From Enterococcus sp. PF1-24 (lineage in GTDB: Bacteria > Bacillota > Bacilli > Lactobacillales > Enterococcaceae): DNA of 64,000 nucleotides. Made by a program: the position numbers and the translations under genes. Position 1 is the stretch's first letter; the number at the start of each line of letters is the position of its first letter. Positions 54,092 to 62,415 of this stretch are shown here, piece by piece. The stretch lies in assembly GCF_029893325.1 (NCBI RefSeq), contig NZ_JARXWL010000009.1, forward strand, positions 1-64,000, in the 5' to 3' direction. The notes under the pieces are model-generated. The model worked only from the letters and a program-made list of their open reading frames with translations, was not told the origin of the DNA and ran no database searches.

Positions 54092-54936
54092 TGAAAATTG
54101 GTTATTTAGGGCCTGAAAGTTCTTTTACTCATCGGGCAGCCATGACGGCTTTTCCAACTGAAACATTAATTGCTTATCCATCAATTCCCGCTTGTATTAA
54201 AGCAGTGGAATATGAAGAAGTGATTTTAGCGGTTGTTCCTATTGAAAATACGATTGAGGGTTCTGTTAATACCACGCTGGATTATTTATTCCATCAAGCC
54301 GATTTAACAGTGGGGGCAGAAATTGTTTTACCGATTCATCAATATTTAATGGTGGCGCCAGAGCATCAAGACAATTGGCAGCAGTTAGAAAAAATTATTT
54401 CTCATCCGCAAGCCTTGGCCCAATGCCGTAAATTTATTGAAGAACATTTTGATGAGATTGAAATAGAGCAAGCTCCGTCAACAACTTATGGTGCCAATTA
54501 TGTTCAATTGAATCGTCAACGAAATATTGGTGCAATTGCTGCAAAACAAGCTGCCGAAAAATATGGTTTGAAAATTGTCGCTGAAAATATTCAAGATATT
54601 GAAATCAATCGCACCCGTTTTTGGGTGATTGGTGGTAAAAATATGACTTTGCCATTACCAGTTTCAATGGAGAAAATTAGTTTAGCGATTACTATGCCTT
54701 ACAATCAACCAGGCTCTTTACATAAAGCTTTATCGGCTTTTGGTTGGCGGGAAATAGATTTAAGTAAAATTGAATCTCGCCCTTTAAAAACTAGCTTGGG
54801 AGAATATTTCTTTTTAATTGATATTAATGTCGAGAAACCGATGGCGTTAATTGAAAATGCTTTAGAGGAAATTCGTTTGCTAGGTGGCGAAATCAAGATT
54901 TTCGGTCATTATCCAGTGCATTTAATTAGTGAATAA
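54091..54936 (+). CDS. pheA: Prephenate dehydratase
   Basis: The 281-residue enzyme has the catalytic TRFWVIG motif (around 173-179), the N-terminal GYLGPESSFTHRAA and a C-terminal ACT domain with the ESRPLKTSLGEYFF segment, which binds phenylalanine for feedback inhibition. It gives phenylpyruvate. It is last in the operon and no separate chorismate mutase is in the window. ATG 54091 overlaps the aroK stop in TGATG, and a GTG one codon earlier is the alternative start. Confidence 0.95.
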   Translation: MKIGYLGPESSFTHRAAMTAFPTETLIAYPSIPACIKAVEYEEVILAVVPIENTIEGSVNTTLDYLFHQADLTVGAEIVLPIHQYLMVAPEHQDNWQQLEKIISHPQALAQCRKFIEEHFDEIEIEQAPSTTYGANYVQLNRQRNIGAIAAKQAAEKYGLKIVAENIQDIEINRTRFWVIGGKNMTLPLPVSMEKISLAITMPYNQPGSLHKALSAFGWREIDLSKIESRPLKTSLGEYFFLIDINVEKPMALIENALEEIRLLGGEIKIFGHYPVHLISE

Positions 54937-54945
54937 AATAATAGG

Positions 54946-54980
54946 AGAGTAGGGTAAACGCAACTTGCCCTACTCTTTTT
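54946..54980 (+). terminator. Terminator of the aromatic operon
   Basis: AGAGTAGGG pairs perfectly with CCCTACTCT and a T-run follows. Confidence 0.92.
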
Positions 54981-55079
54981 AATTTTATCTGAAGTTTTAG
55001 AAAATTATTTGTTAAGTCAACGTGGCTTTGCTATAGTTTAGTTGTCAATGAAATCGAATTCAAAAGGAGAGCTGATTTT

Positions 55080-55682
55080 ATGAATCGCCAACTATTTGAT
55101 ACTTATCGTCGCTTGTTAACGATTGCCGAAGCGGGTATTTTTTATGGAAAAGATCAATTTGATCAAGAACGCTATCGAGAATTAAAAGAAATTTCTTTAC
55201 AGTTATTAAGTAAAGTGAGCGAAAATTCTTTTACTGATTTACAAAAAATTACAGAAAAAGATGAAGGCTATCCAACACCGAAAGTGGATGTGCGGGCTTT
55301 TATTCAAAAAGAAGATAAAATTTTATTAGTTCAAGATGCTATTAGTGAGGAGTGGTCCTTACCTGGCGGCTACGCTGAAGTGGGAATCACCCCGATGGAA
55401 AATGTTCGCAAGGAAGTTTTTGAAGAAACAGGCTTAGAGGTGGCTGTTCAAGAATTATTAGCGATTTTTGATACGAATTTACGGGGAGATATTCCCCAGT
55501 TATTTCAATATTATAAATTAGTTTTTCGCTGTGAAGTGTTAAGTGGTGAATTTCAGGAAAATCTGGAAACTTTGCAGATGGACTATTTTTCATTAGCTGA
55601 ACTTCCTGCGCTATCGAAAAAAAGAACAACTAAAGAGCAGTTACAGCAATTAGTAACCACTAAGGAACTAATTTGTCAGTAA
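55080..55682 (+). CDS. Nudix hydrolase with an N-terminal helical domain
   Basis: The 200-residue protein has a helical N-terminal domain (about 1-60) of the Nudix_N type and a Nudix box GGYAEVGITPMENVRKEVFEETGLEV around residue 99-124. It hydrolyses nucleoside diphosphate derivatives; relatives act on ADP-ribose or CDP-choline. The exact substrate is unknown. It is convergent with and almost abuts the guanylate-kinase-like gene. Confidence 0.87.
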   Translation: MNRQLFDTYRRLLTIAEAGIFYGKDQFDQERYRELKEISLQLLSKVSENSFTDLQKITEKDEGYPTPKVDVRAFIQKEDKILLVQDAISEEWSLPGGYAEVGITPMENVRKEVFEETGLEVAVQELLAIFDTNLRGDIPQLFQYYKLVFRCEVLSGEFQENLETLQMDYFSLAELPALSKKRTTKEQLQQLVTTKELICQ

Positions 55683-55683
55683 A

Positions 55684-56241
55684 TCATGCTTGCTGAACTT
55701 GCTCTTTAAAAGACAAAATCATGCTAGTTAATGATTGATTAGCATCAATTCGGATGACTTTTGGGTGGTTATCAAGTATTTTATAGCTAAGCATTTCTGC
55801 TTCAGCTGAAGCTAAGCGTTTTGTGATTATTTCTTCTGCATCGCCACGTTTACTTAAACGCTGTTGCAAAGTAGCTTGATTAGCCGTTAATAAAACTGGC
55901 AAGATAGCTTGCTGTGAGTCGTTTTCTGCTAGCGTTAAAAAACCTTTTAAAGTCAAGACATTATAGCAATCAGCGGCTGCTAATTTGTCAGTTAATTCTT
56001 TTTTAGTAACGCCATAATAATCGCCCTGATAGCAATCGTATTCAGCAAAAGCTTCTGTGGCAATTAAAGTTTTAAATTCTTTTTCAGAAATAAAATAATA
56101 GTCTTTACCAGCTATTTCTGCTGGACGGGGAGCACGGGTGGTATGAGAAATAATTTTTTGTTTTTCGGAAAAAAGTTGATTGGTTAAAGTTGTTTTTCCA
56201 GAGCCGCTAGGGCCAATAAAAATATAACAATGATTTGTCAT
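55684..56241 (-). CDS. Guanylate-kinase-like protein
   Basis: The 185-residue protein has a P-loop GPSGSGKTT at 9-17 and TTRAPRPAEIAGKDYYFIS, the GMP-binding block of guanylate kinases. The P-loop differs from the usual SGVGKGT form of housekeeping Gmk and the C-terminal half is divergent. It may be a paralogue with another substrate. It is a single minus-strand gene whose end nearly touches the Nudix gene, so the two share the terminator space. Confidence 0.8.
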   Translation of the reverse strand: MTNHCYIFIGPSGSGKTTLTNQLFSEKQKIISHTTRAPRPAEIAGKDYYFISEKEFKTLIATEAFAEYDCYQGDYYGVTKKELTDKLAAADCYNVLTLKGFLTLAENDSQQAILPVLLTANQATLQQRLSKRGDAEEIITKRLASAEAEMLSYKILDNHPKVIRIDANQSLTSMILSFKEQVQQA

Positions 56242-56360
56242 GACGTAGTTAACACCTCCTTGATAATTGTATCATGACTTGCTGATTTAAGAAAAATATC
56301 TTGTTTCTTAGGCTATTTCTTGTTAGGATAAGAAGGTAGAAAACAGCAGGATGGTGGACA

Positions 56361-56543
56361 ATGAATAAACGTTTAAAAAAGAAATTTGCATACAAAAAAT
56401 ATATGCGAGACATCTTTAATGGCTATGAAACAATGTTACAAGATGAGAGTGTTAATCAATTAACCTTTACTTATTTGAAAGAAAATACAATCTTATCTCG
56501 TGATAAAGATGGTCAAATTCACTTTTTAACAAAAGATATTTAA
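56361..56543 (+). CDS. Small protein of unknown function
   Basis: I do not recognise this 60-residue protein. It has a strongly basic first third (KRLKKKFAYKKYMR) and an acidic/polar remainder, with no membrane helix. A GGATGGTGG-type box precedes the ATG. The coding start and length are plausible, but no homologue can be named from the sequence alone. Confidence 0.55.
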   Translation: MNKRLKKKFAYKKYMRDIFNGYETMLQDESVNQLTFTYLKENTILSRDKDGQIHFLTKDI

Positions 56544-56715
56544 AGCAAAACTTGGGTATTTCATTTTTTATGAGATATTCAAGTTTTTTAATTTTTATTG
56601 AAAATGTTTAAGTATCTCTAAAAATAAGTCTTCTTATTTGGGAACTGACAAAAATTACGTTATGATAAATTTGTACTTATTTTTTGATAGATATAGATAA
56701 TGGAGGAACGAAACA

Positions 56716-57738
56716 ATGAAAATAAATAAAGTAGTTACTGGGATGATGACCCTATTACTTAGTACCGTGAGTTTAGCAGGTTTTGCTTCAATTAGCGAGG
56801 CTGTCAATGAAGATACCGTTATTAATGAACGTTGGGGGAAACCAACTTTTGTCGCTGGAGCAGGTTTATCTGAAGCTCAGCGGGGAGAAACCATGAATTT
56901 ATTAAAAGTAAATGCTGATCAAGTCAATATTCAAACAGCGACTGGGGCGGATTTAATTCATTATTTAGGCTCTGGTAGTGGCGATGATGCTTCTATGCTT
57001 AGTTCCGTAGTTGTAACGCGAGAAAATCCTGGTAAGGGAATTACTGTTAGTATTTTAACACCAGAAAATATTACCGAAATTACAGCTGACCAGTATAAAA
57101 ATCCTTTAATTACCGCTGGGATTACGGACGCCACCGTTAACGTAGGAAGTATTGTTAAAGTAACTGGTGAAAGTGCTTTGACTGGTGTTTATAAGGCCTT
57201 TGAAGCCAATGGTGATGTGATCGATACCGATCGCGCGCAGTTAGCCCAAGATGAATTAGCAACCACCAATCAAGTGGCTAACGAAATTACCCAACAAGCA
57301 GCTAGTGAAAATAGTGATTTATCAGCAGAAGAACAAGCGGCGGCGGAAGAAGCTTATCAAACCCAATTAAATCAAACTTTAGTTGATATCAAAAAAGATT
57401 TGGCGGAGTTAAAAGAAAAAGTCGGTGAAAATGTTACTGCAGAAGAAGTCACTGAAATTGTTAACAACGCTTTAGCTAAAAATGATTTATCTGACTATAT
57501 CTCGCAAGATAGCATTAATCAATTGGTGGCTTTAGCGCAACGCTATGCAAGTACTGATGGTGTGCTTTCAGAAGAATCATTAGCCCAATTAGATAAAATT
57601 AGTGATGGTTTTAAAAATACTTTAAATGGCATTGGTGATAAATTTGGCGATTTAACTAATGCAGTTAAGGAAAACCAAGGATTTTTCCAAAGCTTATGGC
57701 AAGGCATTAAAGATTTCTTTAGTAATTTATTTAGCTAA
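56716..57738 (+). CDS. Secreted DUF1002 domain protein
   Basis: The 340-residue protein has a signal peptide (about 1-29, cleaved near SEA) and a DUF1002 core (about 45-200: PTFVAGAGLSEAQRGETMNLL, then GADLIHYLGSGSGDDASMLSS). A long helical tail is rich in Glu/Gln and ends in a hydrophobic stretch. Its function is unknown. No terminator is obvious before the signal peptidase gene 150 bases downstream, so they may be read together. Confidence 0.85.
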   Translation: MKINKVVTGMMTLLLSTVSLAGFASISEAVNEDTVINERWGKPTFVAGAGLSEAQRGETMNLLKVNADQVNIQTATGADLIHYLGSGSGDDASMLSSVVVTRENPGKGITVSILTPENITEITADQYKNPLITAGITDATVNVGSIVKVTGESALTGVYKAFEANGDVIDTDRAQLAQDELATTNQVANEITQQAASENSDLSAEEQAAAEEAYQTQLNQTLVDIKKDLAELKEKVGENVTAEEVTEIVNNALAKNDLSDYISQDSINQLVALAQRYASTDGVLSEESLAQLDKISDGFKNTLNGIGDKFGDLTNAVKENQGFFQSLWQGIKDFFSNLFS

Positions 57739-57814
57739 AATTTTCTGCCAGCCAAAATAAAGAAAATTAAGCAAGTAAAAGCTGATTTTTCTGGGGTGTT
57801 TTTCCTATCAGGCT

Positions 57815-57843
57815 TTGACAAAAGCGGTTAAAACTGATACTGT
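57815..57843 (+). promoter_or_regulatory. Possible promoter of the second signal peptidase gene
   Basis: TTGACA at 57815-57820 is consensus. TACTGT at 57838-57843 (17-base spacer) is a poor -10. Confidence 0.4.
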
Positions 57844-57889
57844 AATTCTGTAGGATTTTAAATAATTGCTGGCGGTGAAAATATAATTT

Positions 57890-58822
57890 ATGGAACCAAC
57901 TAAAGAAAAACAAACAGATTTACCTAAAAAGAAAAAGAAGCCACAAACTACTGGGGCAAAATCAGGGGCAACTAATCCTGAAAAAGTAGCGAAAAAGAAA
58001 AAAAGCCAGTCTGCCAAATCAAGAAAAAGACCTGTTGCAACAGGCAAAAGCACTAAATTGGCAAAATCTGTAGCCGAAAAGAAAAAAAGCAGTGCTAATG
58101 ATGAAAATGCAGCGATTAAAATTAACTCTCAGCTAGAGGTTAATGGAGATAAACCACGGAAAAAACGGCCAAGAACGGAAGCTGAAAAGCAAAGAGCCCG
58201 TCAACGTCGTAAACGTCAAGCTTATGAAGCACGCATGCGGGAGCAAAAGAAAAAAGAATTCCGTTTGCAAATCATTATAACTAGCTTGATTTTAGTTCTA
58301 AGTGGCGTGCTACTATTCGGAGCTGTGATGCTTAGTATGAGTATTGGAACCGGTAAAGTAGTAGGTGACTCTATGGAGCCAACTTTAGAAACGAAAGAAA
58401 AAGTTGTTTACTTAAAACATGAAAAGCTTGATGCCTTTGATATTGTAGCTTTCGTGCCACCAACTGCTAAATCTTCTGATGAATATTACGTGAAACGAAT
58501 TGTGGGGATGCCTGGGGATTCTGTACAGTATGAAGATGGCATTTTAACAATCAATAATCAAAGCTTGAAGGAAAAATATGTAGCCAACACTGGTGGGTTA
58601 GAGGCTGGTTTTGATTTTGAAGATATCATTGAAAATACCCCTGGCTTAGCAGGTAGTTTACGAGAAACCACAGAAATTCCTAAAGATATGTATCTTGTTT
58701 TAGGAGATAATCGTGAAAATTCGGAAGATAGCCGTACCTTTGGGTTAATTTCTAAAGATGATATCGCTGGGGTTGTTCGTTTCCGCTACTCACCATTTAA
58801 TAAATTTGGTTCTGTTCGTTAA
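57890..58822 (+). CDS. Type I signal peptidase with a long cationic N-terminus
   Basis: The 310-residue protein has an N-terminal cytoplasmic region of about 125 residues that is extremely rich in Lys and Arg. A single membrane helix (about 127-150) and a type I signal peptidase domain follow. The catalytic serine S161 is in GDSMEPTL and the lysine K202 in YYVKRIVG. The GDNRENSEDSR box is near the end. The extension is far beyond the usual length of the family and may bind nucleic acid or membrane lipid. It differs from the short enzyme at 33579-34112. Confidence 0.9.
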   Translation: MEPTKEKQTDLPKKKKKPQTTGAKSGATNPEKVAKKKKSQSAKSRKRPVATGKSTKLAKSVAEKKKSSANDENAAIKINSQLEVNGDKPRKKRPRTEAEKQRARQRRKRQAYEARMREQKKKEFRLQIIITSLILVLSGVLLFGAVMLSMSIGTGKVVGDSMEPTLETKEKVVYLKHEKLDAFDIVAFVPPTAKSSDEYYVKRIVGMPGDSVQYEDGILTINNQSLKEKYVANTGGLEAGFDFEDIIENTPGLAGSLRETTEIPKDMYLVLGDNRENSEDSRTFGLISKDDIAGVVRFRYSPFNKFGSVR

Positions 58823-58854
58823 AATTTGTTATAAAAAGAGTGAGGAGCCGTGTT

Positions 58855-59268
58855 ATGACAGAAATCACACCTTATCGTCGCAAAGCCCAATACTATGAAA
58901 CGGATCAAATGGGGATTATTCATCATTCCAATTATATTCGTTGGTTTGAAGAAACTCGAGTTGATTACTTGGATAAATGCGAAATTTCTTATCAAAGAAT
59001 TGAAGAGATTGGCATTATCATTCCTGTTTTAGAAGTTTTAGCCACCTATAAAGAAATGGTTCGTTTTAATGACCAAGTCTTGATCTATACGAAAGTTGAT
59101 GAGTACACAGGCACACGTTTAACTTTATCTTATGAGATTCGCAATCAAACTAATGAGCTGTTAACAACTGGCTATAGTAAACACTGTTTTCTATCAGCCG
59201 AAACTGGTCGCTTGATTAGTTTAAAGAAAAGTTTTCCTGAGGTTCATCAAAAATTCTTGAATATGTAA
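58855..59268 (+). CDS. Acyl-CoA thioesterase of the YbgC/FadM family
   Basis: The 137-residue hot-dog-fold protein has the family box YYETDQMGIIHHSNYIRWFEETRVDYL (residues about 13-39) with the catalytic aspartate in TDQMG. It hydrolyses acyl-CoA or similar thioesters. I place the start at ATG 58855 after TGAGGAG at 58840-58846, which in turn contains an upstream GTG that cannot be used with that site. It follows the signal peptidase by 32 bases. Confidence 0.9.
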   Translation: MTEITPYRRKAQYYETDQMGIIHHSNYIRWFEETRVDYLDKCEISYQRIEEIGIIIPVLEVLATYKEMVRFNDQVLIYTKVDEYTGTRLTLSYEIRNQTNELLTTGYSKHCFLSAETGRLISLKKSFPEVHQKFLNM

Positions 59269-59317
59269 AAACTGCGAGAAACGAAGTTGATTAAACTTCA
59301 ATTCTCGCAGTTTTTTT
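59268..59317. terminator. Bidirectional terminator after the thioesterase gene
   Basis: AAAACTGCGAGAA at 59268-59280 pairs perfectly with TTCTCGCAGTTTT at 59302-59314, with an inner GAAGTT/AACTTC stem. T-runs occur on both strands. Confidence 0.93.
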
Positions 59318-59319
59318 AG

Positions 59320-60099
59320 TTAATTAATTTCAAATTTAACGATAGCTAAATCTATTTGAAAACCTTGAGAAGTTTTCTCTAAGTTAAAAGGGACGACTTC
59401 CGACAAGTCAGTATCATATCTTTCATTAAAATCGTTAGGATCCCAAAATAGTTGATAACCAGCCGCTTGACTTTCTACTTGATTAATTAAATAAGAGTAA
59501 CCACCATAAATTACTTCGTTGCTAGAAAAAGCAATGCGGACAACTTTATCATCATAAATACTAGTACCTTGATAGTTTCCGCGGATTTCAACGGGAACTA
59601 AATTTTCTTTTTCTTGATTTGCAGCAGCGTACCAGCCAATGCCTTCTGCTTGCCAACCTTCCGCTATTAAAGCAATGATTTCTTGTTGATTAGCTGTATA
59701 GTGATGAGTTCCGGTGGCAGCATTAGGATTATATGCTCGATAAATCGGGATAGCTTGATCTTGATCAGAAAACCAACCGACACCTTCAAATTCCCAGCCT
59801 TGATCGGTCAAATTTTTGCTTTCATTTTCATCCGTGGTATAGTGATGATCGCCAACATTCGGGTTGTAGAGGCGGTAGACGGGAGTTCCTGATTTCGGTG
59901 CATTCCAGGCAACATCTTCATAATCCCAGCCCATTTCAAAAATAGCATCTCGTTCTGAAAACTTTTTAGTATAAAAATGCTCACCGCTATTCGGATTGTA
60001 GAGACGGTACATGTCGGCGGCTAAAGTTTCTTTACTAAAAAACAGGCAACCTGAAAAAAGGGTAATTAAACTTAAGCGCCAGCTGATTTTTTTCATCAT
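59320..60099 (-). CDS. Secreted protein with DUF5648-type repeats
   Basis: The 259-residue protein has a signal peptide (about 1-28). It has three similar repeats of about 40 residues: MYRLYNPNSGEHFYTKKFSERDAIFEMGW, then PVYRLYNPNVGDHHYTTDENE, then PIYRAYNPNAATGTHHYTANQQE. Each repeat ends in GWYA-type or VGW motifs, as in DUF5648. A C-terminal beta-rich domain of about 90 residues follows. Such repeats occur in cell-wall or extracellular proteins. It is a single minus-strand gene. Confidence 0.8.
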   Translation of the reverse strand: MMKKISWRLSLITLFSGCLFFSKETLAADMYRLYNPNSGEHFYTKKFSERDAIFEMGWDYEDVAWNAPKSGTPVYRLYNPNVGDHHYTTDENESKNLTDQGWEFEGVGWFSDQDQAIPIYRAYNPNAATGTHHYTANQQEIIALIAEGWQAEGIGWYAAANQEKENLVPVEIRGNYQGTSIYDDKVVRIAFSSNEVIYGGYSYLINQVESQAAGYQLFWDPNDFNERYDTDLSEVVPFNLEKTSQGFQIDLAIVKFEIN

Positions 60100-60259
60100 G
60101 AAGTTCCTCTCTAAAAAAGCTGTATTTAAATCAATTATAGCACGCTAATTGTTAAATCTAAATAAATTTGCTTTAAGTAGTCCGTAAATTCCCGTTTCTG
60201 GCAGGGGGAGATATTTTATGAAGGGAATAATAAAAAGCGTGAAAACAACAGCTTTTTTA

Positions 60260-60285
60260 TGGTATAATGCGCTAGAACGCATTAT
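60260..60285. promoter_or_regulatory. Extended -10 promoter overlapped by a dyad, before the helicase gene
   Basis: TGGTATAAT at 60260-60268 is an extended -10. ATAATGCG at 60264-60271 is followed after six bases by its exact reverse complement CGCATTAT at 60278-60285, which spans the expected start of transcription. Confidence 0.7.
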
Positions 60286-60304
60286 TTAGAAACGGGGTAC
60301 TTGC

Positions 60305-61654
60305 ATGGCAAGCTTTAAAGATTTTCAGTTTCAACCCTTTATTTACGAAGCTTTAACAGATAAAGGATTTGAAACACCAACAGAAGTTCAAGAAAAATTA
60401 ATTCCTTTAATAACAAGAAATAAAAATATTGTGGGGCAATCACAAACAGGTTCAGGTAAAACCCATACCTTTTTGTTGCCTTTAATGAATAAAGTTAATC
60501 CAGAAAAAGATGAAGTTCAAGTGGTAATTACGGCACCAAGTCGTGAATTAGCCGGTCAAATTTATCAAGCAGCAGTGCAAATTGCTGAATTTTCTCAACC
60601 AGCGATTCGGGTAACGAATTTCGTGGGGGGAACGGATAAAAAAAGACAATTAGATCGCTTGCAACACCAACAACCACATATTGTGGTAGGGACGCCTGGG
60701 CGGATTTTAGATATTATGAATGAGCAAGCTTTAAAAGTTCACACCGCCTTTGCTTTTGTCATTGATGAAGCGGATATGACTTTAGATATGGGCTTTTTAG
60801 CAGAAGTGGATCAAATTGCCGGTCGTTTACCTGAAAAACTACAAATGCTAGTTTTTTCAGCAACGATTCCGGAAAAATTACGACCATTTTTAAAAAAATA
60901 TATGGAGAATCCGATTATTGAAGAGATTCGTCCTAAAGCCGTGATTTCTGAAACCATTGATAATTGGTTAATCTCTACTAAAGGAAAAAATAAAAATCGT
61001 TTGATTCATCAATTATTAACAATTGGGCATCCTTATTTAGCAATTGTCTTTGCAAATACGAAACAACGAGTGGATGAGATTGCCGATTATTTGAAAAATC
61101 AAGGCTTGAAAGTCGCTAAAATTCATGGTGATATTACGCCACGAGAACGTAAAAGAATTATGCGCCAAGTTCAAAACTTGGAATTTCAATACGTGGTTGC
61201 GACCGATTTAGCAGCTCGCGGGATTGATATCGAAGGGGTTTCCCATGTAATTAATGCTGAAATTCCTGAGGATTTAGATTTCTTCATTCACCGAGTAGGG
61301 CGGACCGGGCGGAATGGTTTATCAGGCACTGCGATTACTTTATATACGCCAGAAGAAGATCAAACGATTTTAGCAATCGAAGATTTAGGAGTGAAATTTC
61401 ATCCGAAAGAAATTAAAGATGGTGAAATTGTTGCTACTTACGATCGTAAACGCCGGGAAAAACGGGAAAAATCTCGTGATGAGCTTGATCCAACACTAAT
61501 TGGTTTAGTGAAAAAGAAAAAGAAAAAAATTAAACCAGGCTACAAGAAAAAAATTGACCGAGCAATTTCTGATAGCAACAAACAAAAACGCAAAATTGAA
61601 CGCCGTCAGCAAACAAGAACTGTTCGTAAAAACAAGAAAAACTCTAATAAATAG
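60305..61654 (+). CDS. cshB: DEAD-box ATP-dependent RNA helicase (CshB-like)
   Basis: The 449-residue helicase has the Q motif, Walker A SQTGSGKT (about 45-52), the DEAD box (around 154), SAT (about 184) and HRVGRTGR (about 330). A strongly basic C-terminal tail of about 55 residues follows and is typical of CshB. It unwinds RNA, often in cold adaptation or ribosome assembly. A very strong terminator follows. The gene symbol is inferred from the short length and basic tail. Confidence 0.88.
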   Translation: MASFKDFQFQPFIYEALTDKGFETPTEVQEKLIPLITRNKNIVGQSQTGSGKTHTFLLPLMNKVNPEKDEVQVVITAPSRELAGQIYQAAVQIAEFSQPAIRVTNFVGGTDKKRQLDRLQHQQPHIVVGTPGRILDIMNEQALKVHTAFAFVIDEADMTLDMGFLAEVDQIAGRLPEKLQMLVFSATIPEKLRPFLKKYMENPIIEEIRPKAVISETIDNWLISTKGKNKNRLIHQLLTIGHPYLAIVFANTKQRVDEIADYLKNQGLKVAKIHGDITPRERKRIMRQVQNLEFQYVVATDLAARGIDIEGVSHVINAEIPEDLDFFIHRVGRTGRNGLSGTAITLYTPEEDQTILAIEDLGVKFHPKEIKDGEIVATYDRKRREKREKSRDELDPTLIGLVKKKKKKIKPGYKKKIDRAISDSNKQKRKIERRQQTRTVRKNKKNSNK

Positions 61655-61662
61655 TGAAATAT

Positions 61663-61713
61663 AACCGTCTGCTACGATGAAAGTAAGAACAATCATCGTA
61701 GCAGGCGGTTTTT
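61663..61713 (+). terminator. Terminator of the helicase gene
   Basis: AACCGTCTGCTACGATGA pairs with TCATCGTAGCAGGCGGTT (18 pairs, one G-U) over a 12-base loop, and TTTTT follows. Confidence 0.93.
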
Positions 61714-61826
61714 AACTACTAGATTGTCAAAATTTTCCTATAAACTAAGGAAACTCGTCGAAATAATCCGTTTACAATTCTACTTTAGTAAGGTAATTTA
61801 AAGTAAAAACAGGCGGTGAAGAGTAG

Positions 61827-62249
61827 ATGACGATAGATGAAACTTTAGCGACAAAATTATTTGATGAACAAAGTTTGGCTTTTTTAGGTTCAGTAGACCA
61901 AGCGGGATTTCCGCAAATTAGAGCCATGATGTCCCCCCGTAAAAGAGAAGGACTGCGAAAATTATATTTTACAACCGATACTTTAACCAATAAGATTAAA
62001 GACTACACTAATAATGAAAAAGCTTGTCTTTACTTATGTGATGCTACTAATTTTCAAGGTGTTTTGTTAATGGGCAAGATTGAAATTTTAAAATCTTCTG
62101 CTTATAAGGAGATGCTTTGGCAAGTGGGGGACGAAGCTTTTTATGCTGGTGGGGTAACGGATCCTAATTATTGTGTTTTAAGTTTTAATGTTGAAAAAAT
62201 TCGTAATTATAGTTATTTAGAATCGGTAGAATATCAAGTTCCCAAATAA
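61827..62249 (+). CDS. PNPOx-like FMN-binding split-barrel protein
   Basis: The 140-residue protein has the pyridoxamine-phosphate-oxidase-like split-barrel pattern (AFLGSVDQAGFPQIRAMM near the start, KLYFTTDTLTNKIKDY in the middle, and a DATNFQGVLLMGKIE strand). It is like general stress protein 26 or other flavin reductase-like proteins. No catalytic specificity can be read from the sequence. A terminator follows. Confidence 0.8.
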   Translation: MTIDETLATKLFDEQSLAFLGSVDQAGFPQIRAMMSPRKREGLRKLYFTTDTLTNKIKDYTNNEKACLYLCDATNFQGVLLMGKIEILKSSAYKEMLWQVGDEAFYAGGVTDPNYCVLSFNVEKIRNYSYLESVEYQVPK

Positions 62250-62253
62250 TCAG

Positions 62254-62292
62254 AAAAAAAGTGTTGATTGCTGACAATCGACACTTTTTTTG
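62254..62292 (+). terminator. Terminator of the PNPOx-like gene
   Basis: AAAAAAAGTGTTGATTG pairs with CAATCGACACTTTTTTT (17 pairs, one G-U). Confidence 0.93.
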
Positions 62293-62415
62293 CTTTTATC
62301 CATGATTTTTGCTGGCTATCTCTTAAAAAAGAGAAAAAATCTTTAAAATAAAGTAAAGTAACGTGCAATTTTTGCTGTTTTTCGCTATGCTTATTGAGGA
62401 TAGGTGGCGATAAAA

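Noticed and set aside
57808-58053. Minus-strand hydrophobic frame over the signal peptidase N-terminus
   Set aside because: It is the reverse of a lysine-rich (AAA/AAG) region, so it reads as Phe/Leu by chance.
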